Positions 6,578-14,119 of a DNA stretch of 28,979 nucleotides are shown here, one piece after another. Source of the stretch: a virus; IMG/VR virus record IMGVR_UViG_3300025138_000241, positions 1 to 28,979 of that record; one strand, given 5' to 3'. The stretch's first letter is position 1. The number at the start of each line of letters is the position of its first letter. The notes beneath the pieces were generated by a model. The model was not told where the DNA came from and searched no databases. It saw only the letters and a program-made list of their open reading frames with translations. The translations under genes and the position numbers were made by a program.

Positions 6578-6595
6578 GGGCCGCCGAAACGGCCC
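6578..6595. other. GC-rich intercistronic hairpin
   Basis: A perfect 6-bp GGGCCG/CGGCCC stem with a 6-base loop lies between the stop at 6605 and the start at 6563. On the minus strand it is not followed by a T run, so it is unlikely to terminate that strand; it could stabilise the upstream mRNA end or slow the polymerase. A closely similar stem lies at 19445-19462. Confidence 0.45.
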
Positions 6596-6604
6596 GGGTT
6601 GTTT

Positions 6605-6868
6605 TTATAATTTAATTCTGTATTCTTTAGGATATTTTTTTATACAAGATGCACCTAAATAGAATAAACCTTGTGAATATAACCCTTCGTTTTCAATTTC
6701 TTCATCTGTTACGCTTGCAAGAATAACTTCAGGCCCTTCGATAGTGTTAACCGCCCAACTTTTACTTTTTAATTGCTTACCGCAACAGTCGCAACTATTT
6801 TCATCATATCCATATTTTTCAATGTTTGAATCAAATTTTTCAGAAATTAAAAATTCTAATGTTTTCAT
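6605..6868 (-). CDS. Small protein with CxxC zinc-binding-like motif (87 aa)
   Basis: Start chosen at ATG 6868 (MKTLEFLISEKFDSNIEKYG). An upstream ATG at 6901 would overlap a TATATTTG promoter-like box. The protein contains SCDCCGKQL (about residues 25-33) and a late GASCIKKYP (about 73-81), suggesting a zinc site made by three or four cysteines. The middle part (TIEGPEVILASVTDEEIENE) is acidic. No family recognised. It is the first gene of the cassette that follows the capsid gene terminator, so it likely leads its own transcript. Confidence 0.65.
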   Translation of the reverse strand: MKTLEFLISEKFDSNIEKYGYDENSCDCCGKQLKSKSWAVNTIEGPEVILASVTDEEIENEGLYSQGLFYLGASCIKKYPKEYRIKL

Positions 6869-6898
6869 AATAATTAAATTTATTTGTTTTGTTTGATA

Positions 6899-6906
6899 CA
6901 AATATA
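6899..6906 (-). promoter_or_regulatory. Promoter-like -7 box TATATTTG
   Basis: The minus strand reads TATATTTG, matching the Bacteroidota -7 consensus TAnnTTTG, 30 bases upstream of ATG 6868 and downstream of the capsid terminator. No -33 TTTG is found 17-23 bases further up, so this is half a promoter by sequence. It would drive the small-gene cassette. Confidence 0.4.
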
Positions 6907-6992
6907 TAACTAATATTGAGAAATGAAAGAATTTTTTTAGTTTTTTTTAAAGTTTTTTTGATTCTTATCTGTTGGAAGCCCTAAAAATTAAG

Positions 6993-7023
6993 CATAAAAA
7001 AAAGGGCCAAACGGCCCTTTTAG
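6993..7023. terminator. Bidirectional terminator after the major capsid gene
   Basis: A-rich run, then AAAAGGGCC (7000-7008), a 4-base loop AAAC, and GGCCCTTTT (7013-7021). The stem is 9 bp and has T runs on both exit sides. It begins 18 bases after the capsid stop (7041) and cleanly ends the portal-to-capsid operon. Confidence 0.85.
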
Positions 7024-7040
7024 TTTAATTATGCAAATAA

Positions 7041-8213
7041 TTACGGAGTTTCTAAAGCGGCTTGAGCCGTTGCGAATTGTCCTTTTACAAATGCATTTGG
7101 TAAATAGTTTGTTAACGCTATTCTTTCAGATACTCTTACAGTAACAAAACCATCTCTCACGTTAGTTCCATCTTCTCTGAAAAATTCAATATTAACGCCC
7201 TCACGAACCCAAAGTTGTGTTCCAATGCCAAAGTTTCCAATTAAGAAATCACCGGCAGCAATTGCGCTATTCAATACAACTTTAACGCCCATAAATACTG
7301 GCTGTAAACCACCATATGCAGCATCTTTAATATAGTTGTTAGTTGTATCTTTTAACAATAAGATTTTGTGAAAATCTGTTGGGTTTAAAAGAATTGTATC
7401 CGCATTATAGTTTAATAAAGATAATTGATTTAAAGCAGCAACAATTACGTCAAATTGATTAGCGGAATCAACCGTATCAGCATAACTCCCTGCAGCAAAT
7501 GCCGGTGCTGAATTTACAATTCCACCTAAATCATTTCCAGTTAAAATATTAACATCTTCAACATCAAGTAATTTTTCAGGCGCACGCGCTGAAAGATAAG
7601 ATGTAAGTTGTGGCGTATCTGCTAACATTTCTTCAGAAATACGGAAATAAGTTCCGATTTTTTTAACGTTTGCATTAACCGCAGTCATATCAAAATCGGA
7701 TTGTGTTAATGTAACACCTTCAGCCGTTACAGCCGCACCATTTGAATATCCTGATTCCTTAACATAACGTACAACATCACTTTGTGTTGAACCTAATGAA
7801 AGTAATTGACGGATGTGAACCGGTCTTGTTGGATCGAATTTATATCCCGCTACTCTGTCAGCCGGTATTACTTCGCCAGTAAAATCAGCGCCAACAGTCA
7901 TATCAGCTTTGATTTCAAATCTTGCACTTCTTGAATTTCCTTTTGTAAGTCCTTCAATTGCACCGTTTTCGATTGCTTCAGATAATGCACCTTTAAAAGT
8001 CATTTTCTTGCTAGCGTTGAATTGCTTCTTGTTAGCTACTTCAAACGCATCAAAACGTTCGTTTAATTTGTTGCTAATTTCAGCAACTTCACTTTTTACA
8101 ATTTCAGATGCTTTCACTTCAATAGTGTTTGCAACGTCATTGTTTGATTTTTCGATTTTTGAATCGATTGAATTAGATATCTGATCTAATTGGTTTTTTA
8201 AATTTTCTTCCAT
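7041..8213 (-). CDS. Major capsid protein, HK97 fold
   Basis: 390 aa. Residues 1-65 form a charged, coiled-coil-like scaffold (delta) region, expected to be cut away by the prohead protease during maturation. The rest fits the HK97-type major capsid family: FTGEVIPADRVAGYKFDPTR, the TYFRISEEMLADTPQL helix (spine/E-loop side), ILLNPTDFHKILLLKDT (P-domain), and a C-terminal FREDGTNVRDGFVTVRVSERIA stretch typical of the A-domain and C-terminal strands. It starts 2 bases after the protease stop, as usual for a protease-capsid pair, and is followed by a strong terminator. It assembles into the icosahedral shell. Confidence 0.95.
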   Translation of the reverse strand: MEENLKNQLDQISNSIDSKIEKSNNDVANTIEVKASEIVKSEVAEISNKLNERFDAFEVANKKQFNASKKMTFKGALSEAIENGAIEGLTKGNSRSARFEIKADMTVGADFTGEVIPADRVAGYKFDPTRPVHIRQLLSLGSTQSDVVRYVKESGYSNGAAVTAEGVTLTQSDFDMTAVNANVKKIGTYFRISEEMLADTPQLTSYLSARAPEKLLDVEDVNILTGNDLGGIVNSAPAFAAGSYADTVDSANQFDVIVAALNQLSLLNYNADTILLNPTDFHKILLLKDTTNNYIKDAAYGGLQPVFMGVKVVLNSAIAAGDFLIGNFGIGTQLWVREGVNIEFFREDGTNVRDGFVTVRVSERIALTNYLPNAFVKGQFATAQAALETP

Positions 8214-8215
8214 TT

Positions 8216-8905
8216 TTAAGATTTTAAGGAATTTAATAAATATTTTAACACTTCTGAATCACTATGTTTTACCTCAACATTCGGCAAAGTGGTTTCAACA
8301 ACCGGCTTTGTGAACTCCATAAATAATGATTTTAATTTTAAAACTTCGGCCTCAATAGCAAATCCCATATCATCGGAGATTTTGCCGTTTCGAAGTAATT
8401 TTGATAAATTGTCGTAACGCTTGGAAATCTTTTCCAAATCAACGTTTCCTTTAACGTCTAATATTTTGGCTTGGTCATTCGCTGCATAAGTAACGGCGCT
8501 AATTTCGTAAAGTTTAACTTCACTAATTTCACGGTAATCACTTTTATTTTGTTTTTGGATTGGCAATATACCAACTGAATTTTCTGTTATTACGCCGCCC
8601 TTCATAAGTTGAACAACATCAGTTCCCAATTGTGTTTTTGGAATCTCTGCAACGAAAACAAGCCCTTTATCATCTTCATAAAGTTCAAGCATTTTTCCGA
8701 TTGGTTGATTCATATCGTGTTGATATAGATATTTAACACGTTCACCGTTTTCGGCTATTGTCTTTTTATAGGCGCCTTTAGTAATGATATCATCGTCAGA
8801 ATCTTTGTTTCCAAAATATGATCCATAACCTTTGATAATTCCGGCCTTTTCATCGGCATCAATTAATTCACCAACTGGCGCCGCTTTGTAAAGAATTGTA
8901 TTCAT
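8216..8905 (-). CDS. Prohead maturation protease, HK97 family
   Basis: 229 aa. The serine protease of the herpesvirus-like HK97 fold shows YQHDMNQPIGK (H63), ITENSVGI (S110) and LYEISAVTYAAN (E134), the probable catalytic triad, plus an N-terminal GIIKGYGSYFGNKDSDDDI strand typical of the family. It cleaves the scaffold domain of the capsid protein inside the prohead. The C-terminal part (about 150-229) is helical and Lys-rich, as in full-length members. Its start carries the recurrent 17-base leader motif 5 bases upstream. It pairs with the capsid gene downstream. Confidence 0.94.
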   Translation of the reverse strand: MNTILYKAAPVGELIDADEKAGIIKGYGSYFGNKDSDDDIITKGAYKKTIAENGERVKYLYQHDMNQPIGKMLELYEDDKGLVFVAEIPKTQLGTDVVQLMKGGVITENSVGILPIQKQNKSDYREISEVKLYEISAVTYAANDQAKILDVKGNVDLEKISKRYDNLSKLLRNGKISDDMGFAIEAEVLKLKSLFMEFTKPVVETTLPNVEVKHSDSEVLKYLLNSLKS

Positions 8906-8910
8906 AAGAA

Positions 8911-8927
8911 AAATTTTTGTAAATATA
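8911..8927 (-). promoter_or_regulatory. Recurrent late-gene leader motif, copy 2 (TATATTTACAAAAATTT)
   Basis: On the minus strand this element ends 5 bases before ATG 8905 of the prohead protease. It has one mismatch to the copy at 5348-5364. It could be the promoter of the protease-capsid pair, which would give a very short leader, or a translation enhancer. Confidence 0.4.
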
Positions 8928-8944
8928 CGGATTTTTAAATTTTG

Positions 8945-9784
8945 TTAAAATAAATTAGAGCCACCCGCAGCAAGCCCAAAACCTATATCACTAATTTCAC
9001 CAACTGTTTGCGCTACTTCTTTCGGAAATGGCGCTACACTACAACGGCAATTAATAACCTCAGCACTTGGCCCGCTTGGATCACCCGGATACATTAAAAA
9101 CGAACCGCCAACCATAAACGCGTCATTGTATGGAATTGGTTCAGAGCCACCCGCTTCGGCGTGTGTGTCGCGCGTTCTATCATCAAACGACGCAATCCAT
9201 TCTTTCATCATTTGGGCGCCCGGAAATATTGTTGTCGCTGATTGCATTGTTGCGAAGTTAGCCGCGGCCGTTGCTTCAGTACGAACTAAACGCGCCGCTT
9301 GATATCTTGCATAATTATCAAATTGATTGTTTAATATACGGGCCTTTTCAGTATTGCCTAACGTCATAAATTCCGGATCGGACATAAAACGTTGCGTTAT
9401 TTTAATTAGCGTTTCCTTAGCCGTTCCCGATACCAATGTAACGCGTTGCGCTGCAACGGCTGAACCAAATGAAGCAAATGAATTTATCCATTGGTCTACA
9501 AATTGGCCCGCTTCAACGCTCTTTGTGATGTATTTGTCGAAATTCTTGGCGTACCATTTAGCAAATTGCAAACCAATATCAGTATATAAATCGCGGTAGG
9601 TTTTTGATAAATCGCTTTCAGAAAATAATAATTGAAAATTTGTTTGGCCTTCAGAAACAAACGATTCAACGCCTTTTTTATATTCCGTTTTATAGTACCG
9701 TTTAACCTTTGATAATTGACGGCGTTCGGCTTTGTCAAGTTCATTTTCAAAATCCCTTTGCCAATTGTCGCGATTTATTTTCAA
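8945..9784 (-). CDS. Minor head protein, phage Mu gpF-like (head morphogenesis)
   Basis: 279 aa. The N-terminal 120 residues are helical and charged. The second half carries the Mu F-like domain: ARLVRTEATAAANFATMQSA (about 160-180), KEWIASFDDRTRDTHAEAGG (about 190-210), and VINCRCSVAPFP near the end. In SPP1 (gp7) and Mu such proteins bind the portal and a few copies are packed in the procapsid, influencing DNA ejection. It starts 4 bases after the portal stop, the normal neighbour. High confidence. Confidence 0.92.
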   Translation of the reverse strand: MKINRDNWQRDFENELDKAERRQLSKVKRYYKTEYKKGVESFVSEGQTNFQLLFSESDLSKTYRDLYTDIGLQFAKWYAKNFDKYITKSVEAGQFVDQWINSFASFGSAVAAQRVTLVSGTAKETLIKITQRFMSDPEFMTLGNTEKARILNNQFDNYARYQAARLVRTEATAAANFATMQSATTIFPGAQMMKEWIASFDDRTRDTHAEAGGSEPIPYNDAFMVGGSFLMYPGDPSGPSAEVINCRCSVAPFPKEVAQTVGEISDIGFGLAAGGSNLF

Positions 9785-9788
9785 ACTT

Positions 9789-11345
9789 TTATTTTTTTGC
9801 TTTGATGTATTCCGAATTAGAATTGAATGGCATATAATAACCGCCTATTTGGTGCGAACCATTTCCGCCCATTTCAATCGCTCGAAGTTCTGCATCGTTT
9901 TTTGTGCTGAATAAATCTTTTAATTGAAGTTTATTTTCTTTAACCACCGTTTTAATTTCCGCTTTACTTAAAAACTTATTGACGTCAATGTCAATCGGTT
10001 CAATTGGCGCATCCATTTGCTCGGGATTAACCGGAATTAAATTTGCCGGAACAAAATAATCGTTTAGCGCTTCATCATCTTCATCAACTCCGTAATTCAT
10101 AACGGCACGTTTTTCGTTTGGCGTTATCCACCACGCTTTGGATAGCTGATCAACAACTTTGTCGGCCTCCTCTTGAAGTTCTGGAATAACCGTGAAATCA
10201 AATTCAATACAAAGTTTATTGCCATACATTGGGGCCAACCAACGGTTTAATTCTTCTTTAATTTTTATTAATTCAGGAATCACCGCGTTTTGATATAACG
10301 CTTTTTTAGCTTCCTTCATATTGTTGTAAGAACTCGAATCGGTATTGTTTAATAATTGAACCGGTACGTTGTAGATATTACACAAATCCTTTACAGATGC
10401 GTTATATTGTTCAATCAATGATAAATCGGAAGCATTTAATCCAAAGTTAACCCAACTTAATTTTTTAGGTGTGATAATAACATCACCCGCATTAGATGAA
10501 CCTTGGAATTGTTTTCTGAACTTATCTTTTAACTGTTGCGCCTGAACCTCATTCAAATCACCTTCTTCAGACATCAATAACCCTCTGGCCGTTTGGTTTT
10601 GTAGATACTTAACACCCGTTTGGATTGCTTCATTGTTAGTTGTAAGCGAACGCAAACCCGCTTGTAATGGCGATTGACCGTATAAATGCGAACCAGTTCC
10701 ATCATATAAGGGATTAAAATCTTTAATATGGCAAATATCTTTTGCCGGGATTTCGAATTGTCCGTTGTATTGAACTTTATATTTTTGAACGGGTTCCATT
10801 ATACCACCGGAAATGATTTCCATTATTTGAGATGGCATTGCGTAAAGTTCTGTATATTTTCCAACTCTTGGGCCGGTTTCTGGCCCAACTCCGTAGATGT
10901 AACGGTTGCCGGTTAATTTTCCGAATGATATTAATTCAGTAATAAATGCATTGTAGGATTGGGCCGCATTTGGCCGCTCTAAAATCTGATGTAATTCCGT
11001 ATCACTTAATTCAACTAATGAACGCTTTTGTAATAACGCCGCTTTCTGTATTGTTGTGCTATCAATTGAGCCGCTAGTCATTGATTTATAACGCTTGTAA
11101 TCGTTTTCGTTTTGTATCTCATAGATTTGAAACGGAATCGTTGTTGCGGCCTTTGTAATCAAGTTAATCAACGAATAAATCGTTGCGTTTTTTCGATAAC
11201 CTTCTTGAATATATGAATCATCGTTTTCAGGATTCCAAACAATGGATTGGCCCAACCAATTATAAATCGCTTTGTTATAATTAATATTTGTGTTTTGTGA
11301 ACTTTTATTGACAATTGATTTGAAACGATCTAAAAATGAAGCCAT
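9789..11345 (-). CDS. Portal protein, HK97 family
   Basis: 518 aa, slightly longer than the usual 400-470. Typical portal features are YSLINLITKAATTIPFQIYE near the N-terminus (about 54-73), ELISFGKLTGNRYIYGVGPE (about 135-155), AGLRSLTTNNEAIQTGVKYL (about 228-247), the stem/tunnel region with IYNVPVQLLNNTDSSSYNNM (about 318-340), and WWITPNEKRAVMNYG in the C-terminal part. The portal forms the dodecameric DNA gate at one capsid vertex and docks the terminase. The extra C-terminal tail (about 445-518) ends in a GGNGSHQIGGYYMPFNSNSE segment, of unknown role. Its place between terminase and Mu F-like genes is canonical. Confidence 0.94.
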   Translation of the reverse strand: MASFLDRFKSIVNKSSQNTNINYNKAIYNWLGQSIVWNPENDDSYIQEGYRKNATIYSLINLITKAATTIPFQIYEIQNENDYKRYKSMTSGSIDSTTIQKAALLQKRSLVELSDTELHQILERPNAAQSYNAFITELISFGKLTGNRYIYGVGPETGPRVGKYTELYAMPSQIMEIISGGIMEPVQKYKVQYNGQFEIPAKDICHIKDFNPLYDGTGSHLYGQSPLQAGLRSLTTNNEAIQTGVKYLQNQTARGLLMSEEGDLNEVQAQQLKDKFRKQFQGSSNAGDVIITPKKLSWVNFGLNASDLSLIEQYNASVKDLCNIYNVPVQLLNNTDSSSYNNMKEAKKALYQNAVIPELIKIKEELNRWLAPMYGNKLCIEFDFTVIPELQEEADKVVDQLSKAWWITPNEKRAVMNYGVDEDDEALNDYFVPANLIPVNPEQMDAPIEPIDIDVNKFLSKAEIKTVVKENKLQLKDLFSTKNDAELRAIEMGGNGSHQIGGYYMPFNSNSEYIKAKK

Positions 11346-11362
11346 AAATGAATTAAATAAGA

Positions 11363-11379
11363 AAATTTTCGTAAAAATA
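11363..11379 (-). promoter_or_regulatory. Recurrent late-gene leader motif, copy 3 (TATTTTTACGAAAATTT)
   Basis: On the minus strand this element lies 17 bases upstream of ATG 11345 of the portal gene. It differs from copy 2 at two of 17 positions. Same interpretation as the other copies. Confidence 0.35.
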
Positions 11380-11396
11380 CAAAATTAAAATTTGTT

Positions 11397-12752
11397 TTAT
11401 ACAATAAAGAAATTGTTGATTAAATTACGTTCAATTGAATATGATGTTACATCAATATGTTCATCGTGTTTGGCGTTTGGAAATGTACTAACTTGATGAA
11501 TAAAAGCATCATTCCAATTATCTTCAATCAGGTAAACGCGGCCCCCTTCAATAAATGGTGATGATGCGCGCGCCCTCTCTATTTTTGAATATCTTACAAA
11601 GTTTGTTTTTAATTCAGATACATTAAAATTTGTTTCACGCCTTAACAATTGAACCAATGATTTTCCCGATGCTTTAGGTTCAACCAATATTTGCGTCACA
11701 TTAACGCCGCAAGATTTAACAAACGTCGTAATAAATGACTTTAATTCAGGCATTTCCAAATATTTATCAATGCTTTTAAATATGTAAAGATTATCACCGC
11801 TTTTCCCGCTTATTTGAATCCCGGTTGGATCGTTCTTTGTGTCTTTAGTGTAGGCGCCATCAATATACATTTCAAACATTATATCGTTTGGCATTTCGGC
11901 GCGTTTGATTGTTTGGAACCATTCCTTTCGCCATTCGCCACCCTCCGGCGGTGACGGTATTTGTAAATATTGGCCGCTAAATGTGTAACGATCGGCTTGA
12001 CGTATTGCCTCCAATTCATCAAATGAATGTTTTTCGGGCCATAATGGAACGTTGTTTTCATCTAATGCCGGGAGTTTTAAATGATGCCAATGTTCACCGC
12101 TTCCGCCATCTAATAAATAACCAGATAAATCTTCTTCGTGTAATCGCTGCATAATCACAATGACTGGAACGGTTCTGTCGTTAACACGAGAACGGATTGT
12201 TGTGTTGTATCGGTTATTAATAAACGAACGCCTAACATCTGAAAGCGCATCATCGGGTTTTAACGGATCATCAATGATTATGGCGCCACCGGTACCGGCC
12301 CCGAATCCCGTAATTGCACCACCTGAAGCCGTTGCATATACGCCGCCGCCTTCTTTGGTGTACCATTTCTTTTGGCTTTGTGAATCCTTCTTTAAGTTAA
12401 TGCCCCAAATACGTTGAAACGCATCGGAATTGATATATTCCTTTGTCATTGAACTATTATCAAGCGCCAATGAATCTGAATAGGATAAATGTATAAACTT
12501 TGATTCGGGCCGCTTTGCTAATGACCACGCAATAAACATTTTAACGGCGATTTCTGTTTTACCATAACGAGGCGGCACATTAATTATAAGGCGCTTTATT
12601 TGCCCGTTATTCACCTTTTGCAGCGTATTTGCTAGCGTTTCGTGAAATTTAGCGGCTTCGAACTTTTTACCGGTATTTTCTTTAAAGATATAGCGCGTAA
12701 AGAATAATAAAGAATTTTCGCACTTTTCTTTTATTATTTGGTTAATACTCAT
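11397..12752 (-). CDS. terL: Terminase large subunit (packaging ATPase and nuclease)
   Basis: 451 aa. The ATPase domain has Walker A PPRYGKT (60-66), Walker B GGAIIIDDP (155-163; D161/D162) and the coupling motif VIVIMQRLHEEDLSG (197-211). The C-terminal RNase H-like nuclease has acidic residues D298 (MYIDGAY), E358 (LVEPKASGKS) and D434 (HDEHIDV). It pumps DNA into the prohead and cuts the concatemer. The start overlaps the small-subunit stop by 11 bases. Length is normal. The nuclease is intact, so packaging is probably complete and independent. Confidence 0.96.
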   Translation of the reverse strand: MSINQIIKEKCENSLLFFTRYIFKENTGKKFEAAKFHETLANTLQKVNNGQIKRLIINVPPRYGKTEIAVKMFIAWSLAKRPESKFIHLSYSDSLALDNSSMTKEYINSDAFQRIWGINLKKDSQSQKKWYTKEGGGVYATASGGAITGFGAGTGGAIIIDDPLKPDDALSDVRRSFINNRYNTTIRSRVNDRTVPVIVIMQRLHEEDLSGYLLDGGSGEHWHHLKLPALDENNVPLWPEKHSFDELEAIRQADRYTFSGQYLQIPSPPEGGEWRKEWFQTIKRAEMPNDIMFEMYIDGAYTKDTKNDPTGIQISGKSGDNLYIFKSIDKYLEMPELKSFITTFVKSCGVNVTQILVEPKASGKSLVQLLRRETNFNVSELKTNFVRYSKIERARASSPFIEGGRVYLIEDNWNDAFIHQVSTFPNAKHDEHIDVTSYSIERNLINNFFIV

Positions 12753-13116
12753 TATTTAGAATATCGTCAATTTTTTGTTTTGCTTCGGGTGATAATTTTG
12801 TTGTTGATACTTCGGCGGTCATTTCTACTTCACGCCTTTCAATATAGCCGCGTTTCTTGCCTTTTGTTTTTAAATAAAATATTGTTGCGGTTGTGTTGCC
12901 TTTTTTAATTTGCTTATGCAATTGCGATTCAGCAAAGTCCAAAGTCATATTTTGCAGTTCATCAACGGCATCACGAAATTTAGTATCTCGGTTATAATGT
13001 CCGTAAAATGTTGAACGGTTGCACCCTACAATTTTACACGCCGTAGTAACAACGCCCAATGATTGTTCGAGCGCTTCCAATAGATTTCCTTTTAATATGT
13101 TGGTTTTTGTTGCCAT
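12742..13116 (-). CDS. terS: Terminase small subunit (HTH DNA-recognition protein)
   Basis: 124 aa. Residues about 10-45 form a helix-turn-helix: ALEQSLGVVTTACKIVGCNR then STFYGHYNRDTKFRDAV, the pattern of phBC6A51-type small terminases. The middle part (ESQLHKQIKKGNTTATIFYL) is the usual oligomerisation helix, followed by TKGKKRGY and an acidic C-terminal tail. It recognises the packaging site and feeds DNA to TerL, whose gene overlaps by 11 bases. A TATCTTTG box (minus strand of 13121-13128) lies only 4 bases before its ATG. Confidence 0.85.
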   Translation of the reverse strand: MATKTNILKGNLLEALEQSLGVVTTACKIVGCNRSTFYGHYNRDTKFRDAVDELQNMTLDFAESQLHKQIKKGNTTATIFYLKTKGKKRGYIERREVEMTAEVSTTKLSPEAKQKIDDILNNEY

Positions 13117-13120
13117 AACG

Positions 13121-13128
13121 CAAAGATA
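13121..13128 (-). promoter_or_regulatory. Promoter-like -7 box TATCTTTG directly before terS
   Basis: The minus strand reads TATCTTTG ending 4 bases before ATG 13116. It lies downstream of the terminator at 13145-13171, as expected for the first promoter of the head operon. A transcript starting about 7 bases past the box would be essentially leaderless. No -33 TTTG is visible in the 17-23 base interval. Confidence 0.35.
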
Positions 13129-13144
13129 AAAAATAAACGCACAT

Positions 13145-13171
13145 AAAAAAACCCCTCATTTCTGAAGGGTT
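13145..13171 (-). terminator. Rho-independent terminator ending the replication module
   Basis: On the minus strand a 9-bp stem (13163-13171 paired with 13050-type arm 13150-13158), with a GAAA tetraloop and one G-T pair, is followed by T-rich sequence. It lies between the ParB-like stop (13228) and the terS start (13116). It divides early from packaging genes. Confidence 0.85.
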
Positions 13172-13227
13172 AAATTAATAATTCGTCAAGGTTATCTTGT
13201 TTGAATTATTCCAACGCGTCCGTTGTT

Positions 13228-13665
13228 TTATTTTCCGCACAACTCGCAGAACTCTTTTGGTTCATCGGTCACTTCTTTAGGTTCATCATCAATAGGTAAA
13301 TCAAACACGGGTAAATCAACACCCCAATCGGTTAATTCTTTAACATCCCATTCATTAGCTAATATATCCCAATCCCATTCACCAAACCCAGAATTATCTT
13401 TTATTATGAATCGACGCTTTTGTTCAGGTGTTAAACCTTTCTGGATGTCAATAGGTATTTCAAACAATCCGGCCGCTTTACACGCTTTTAAACGCATATT
13501 ACCGCCCAATACTGTCATTGTTTCATCAACAACAATAGGCCGAATGTCCATCATCCAACCATCTTCCTTGATTGATCTAACAAGTTTTTTAAATTTAGCA
13601 TCTTTTATTAAACGCGGGTTTGAAGGTGTTTCATTAACCTCTTTAATGCTTACTACTTTGCGCAT
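13228..13665 (-). CDS. ParB-like N-terminal domain protein (145 aa)
   Basis: 145 aa. The ParB/sulfiredoxin-like fold is visible as VVSIKEVNETPSNPR (4-18), LVRSIKEDGWMMDIRPIVVD (28-47), TVLGGNMRLKACKAAG (51-66), then KRRFIIKDNSGFGEWDWDIL (83-102) and a WDVKELTDWGVDLP segment. In many phages this part is fused to a DNA methyltransferase; here the protein stops soon after, with a C-terminal C-x2-C (CELCGK). Its role in this phage (DNA binding, CTP-dependent clamp, or nuclease) is unknown. It is the last early gene, between a promoter candidate inside the upstream gene and the early-module terminator. Confidence 0.85.
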   Translation of the reverse strand: MRKVVSIKEVNETPSNPRLIKDAKFKKLVRSIKEDGWMMDIRPIVVDETMTVLGGNMRLKACKAAGLFEIPIDIQKGLTPEQKRRFIIKDNSGFGEWDWDILANEWDVKELTDWGVDLPVFDLPIDDEPKEVTDEPKEFCELCGK

Positions 13666-13670
13666 TTGGT

Positions 13671-13850
13671 TTATTTAGTGTACCAAACGAAAGATATTGC
13701 AAAGATAATAAAATGAAGTTCCAAACAATGTTCAACTTCATTTTCAACTTCAGATTCCAAAACAACGTGATCCATTGCAGAATCCCAATAATTAACCCCA
13801 ACGCATAAACCGTAAATTGGATAAATAACTGTATTAAAATTTAATCTCAT
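13671..13850 (-). CDS. Small protein of unknown function (59 aa)
   Basis: Start placed at ATG 13850, which overlaps the upstream stop as ATGA (13847-13850); an ATG at 13895 would overlap the upstream gene by 49 bases. The 59-aa product begins MRLNFNTVIYPIYGLCVGVN, has an acidic middle (ESEVENEVEH) and a hydrophobic C-terminal segment (LHFIIFAISFVWY). The last segment may be a buried strand or a short membrane anchor. No family recognised. A promoter-like element for the ParB-like gene lies inside the 3' end. Confidence 0.6.
   Translation of the reverse strand: MRLNFNTVIYPIYGLCVGVNYWDSAMDHVVLESEVENEVEHCLELHFIIFAISFVWYTK
13700..13728 (-). promoter_or_regulatory. Candidate promoter for the ParB-like gene (TTG-N18-TATCTTTG)
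   Basis: The minus strand has TTG at 13728-13726 and TATCTTTG at 13707-13700 with 18 bases between, matching the Bacteroidota vegetative promoter layout. It lies within the 59-aa gene, 34 bases before ATG 13665. It could give extra transcription of the ParB-like gene. Confidence 0.4.
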
Positions 13851-14071
13851 AACGCCCAATATTTTTGGTAAATATACAAATATAATTCCCAACATTTATT
13901 TTGGGCTTCTATATTAGGATAGTAAGAAGGCGATAATGTAATTTTATTATTGTCGTTTATTTCTACTTTTAAACCTCTCTTTGTAGGTTTAACGCCAACC
14001 TTAATGTTGTTTTTTAAACACCATTGTAATGCTTTGTAATGGTTTTCATTTACTTTTATTTTTTTAGTCAT
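13847..14071 (-). CDS. Small protein of unknown function (74 aa)
   Basis: 74 aa, basic in its first half (KKIKVNENHYKALQWCLKNN, then VGVKPTKRGLKVEINDNNKI) and aromatic in its last third (ELYLYIYQKYWAL). No known motif or membrane segment. It is joined to the next gene by an ATGA overlap and lies downstream of the primase-helicase gene, so it probably belongs to the early transcript. Function unknown. Confidence 0.65.
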   Translation of the reverse strand: MTKKIKVNENHYKALQWCLKNNIKVGVKPTKRGLKVEINDNNKITLSPSYYPNIEAQNKCWELYLYIYQKYWAL

Positions 14072-14119
14072 AATTGATAAAATTTGTCAACAATACGGGC
14101 TTGCTATATGCATTAAGTT

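Noticed and set aside
6578-6595. GC-rich stem as a minus-strand terminator
   Set aside because: No T run follows on the minus strand, so it is listed only as a hairpin.
10122-10130. DnaA-box-like sequences such as TTATCCACC near 10125 and ATATTCACA near 2250
   Set aside because: They are single, imperfect and scattered in coding or AT-rich sequence; no cluster near the DnaA-like gene supports an origin.
13671-13895. Longer start (13895) for the 59-aa gene
   Set aside because: It would overlap the upstream gene by 49 bases; ATG 13850 gives a standard ATGA coupling.
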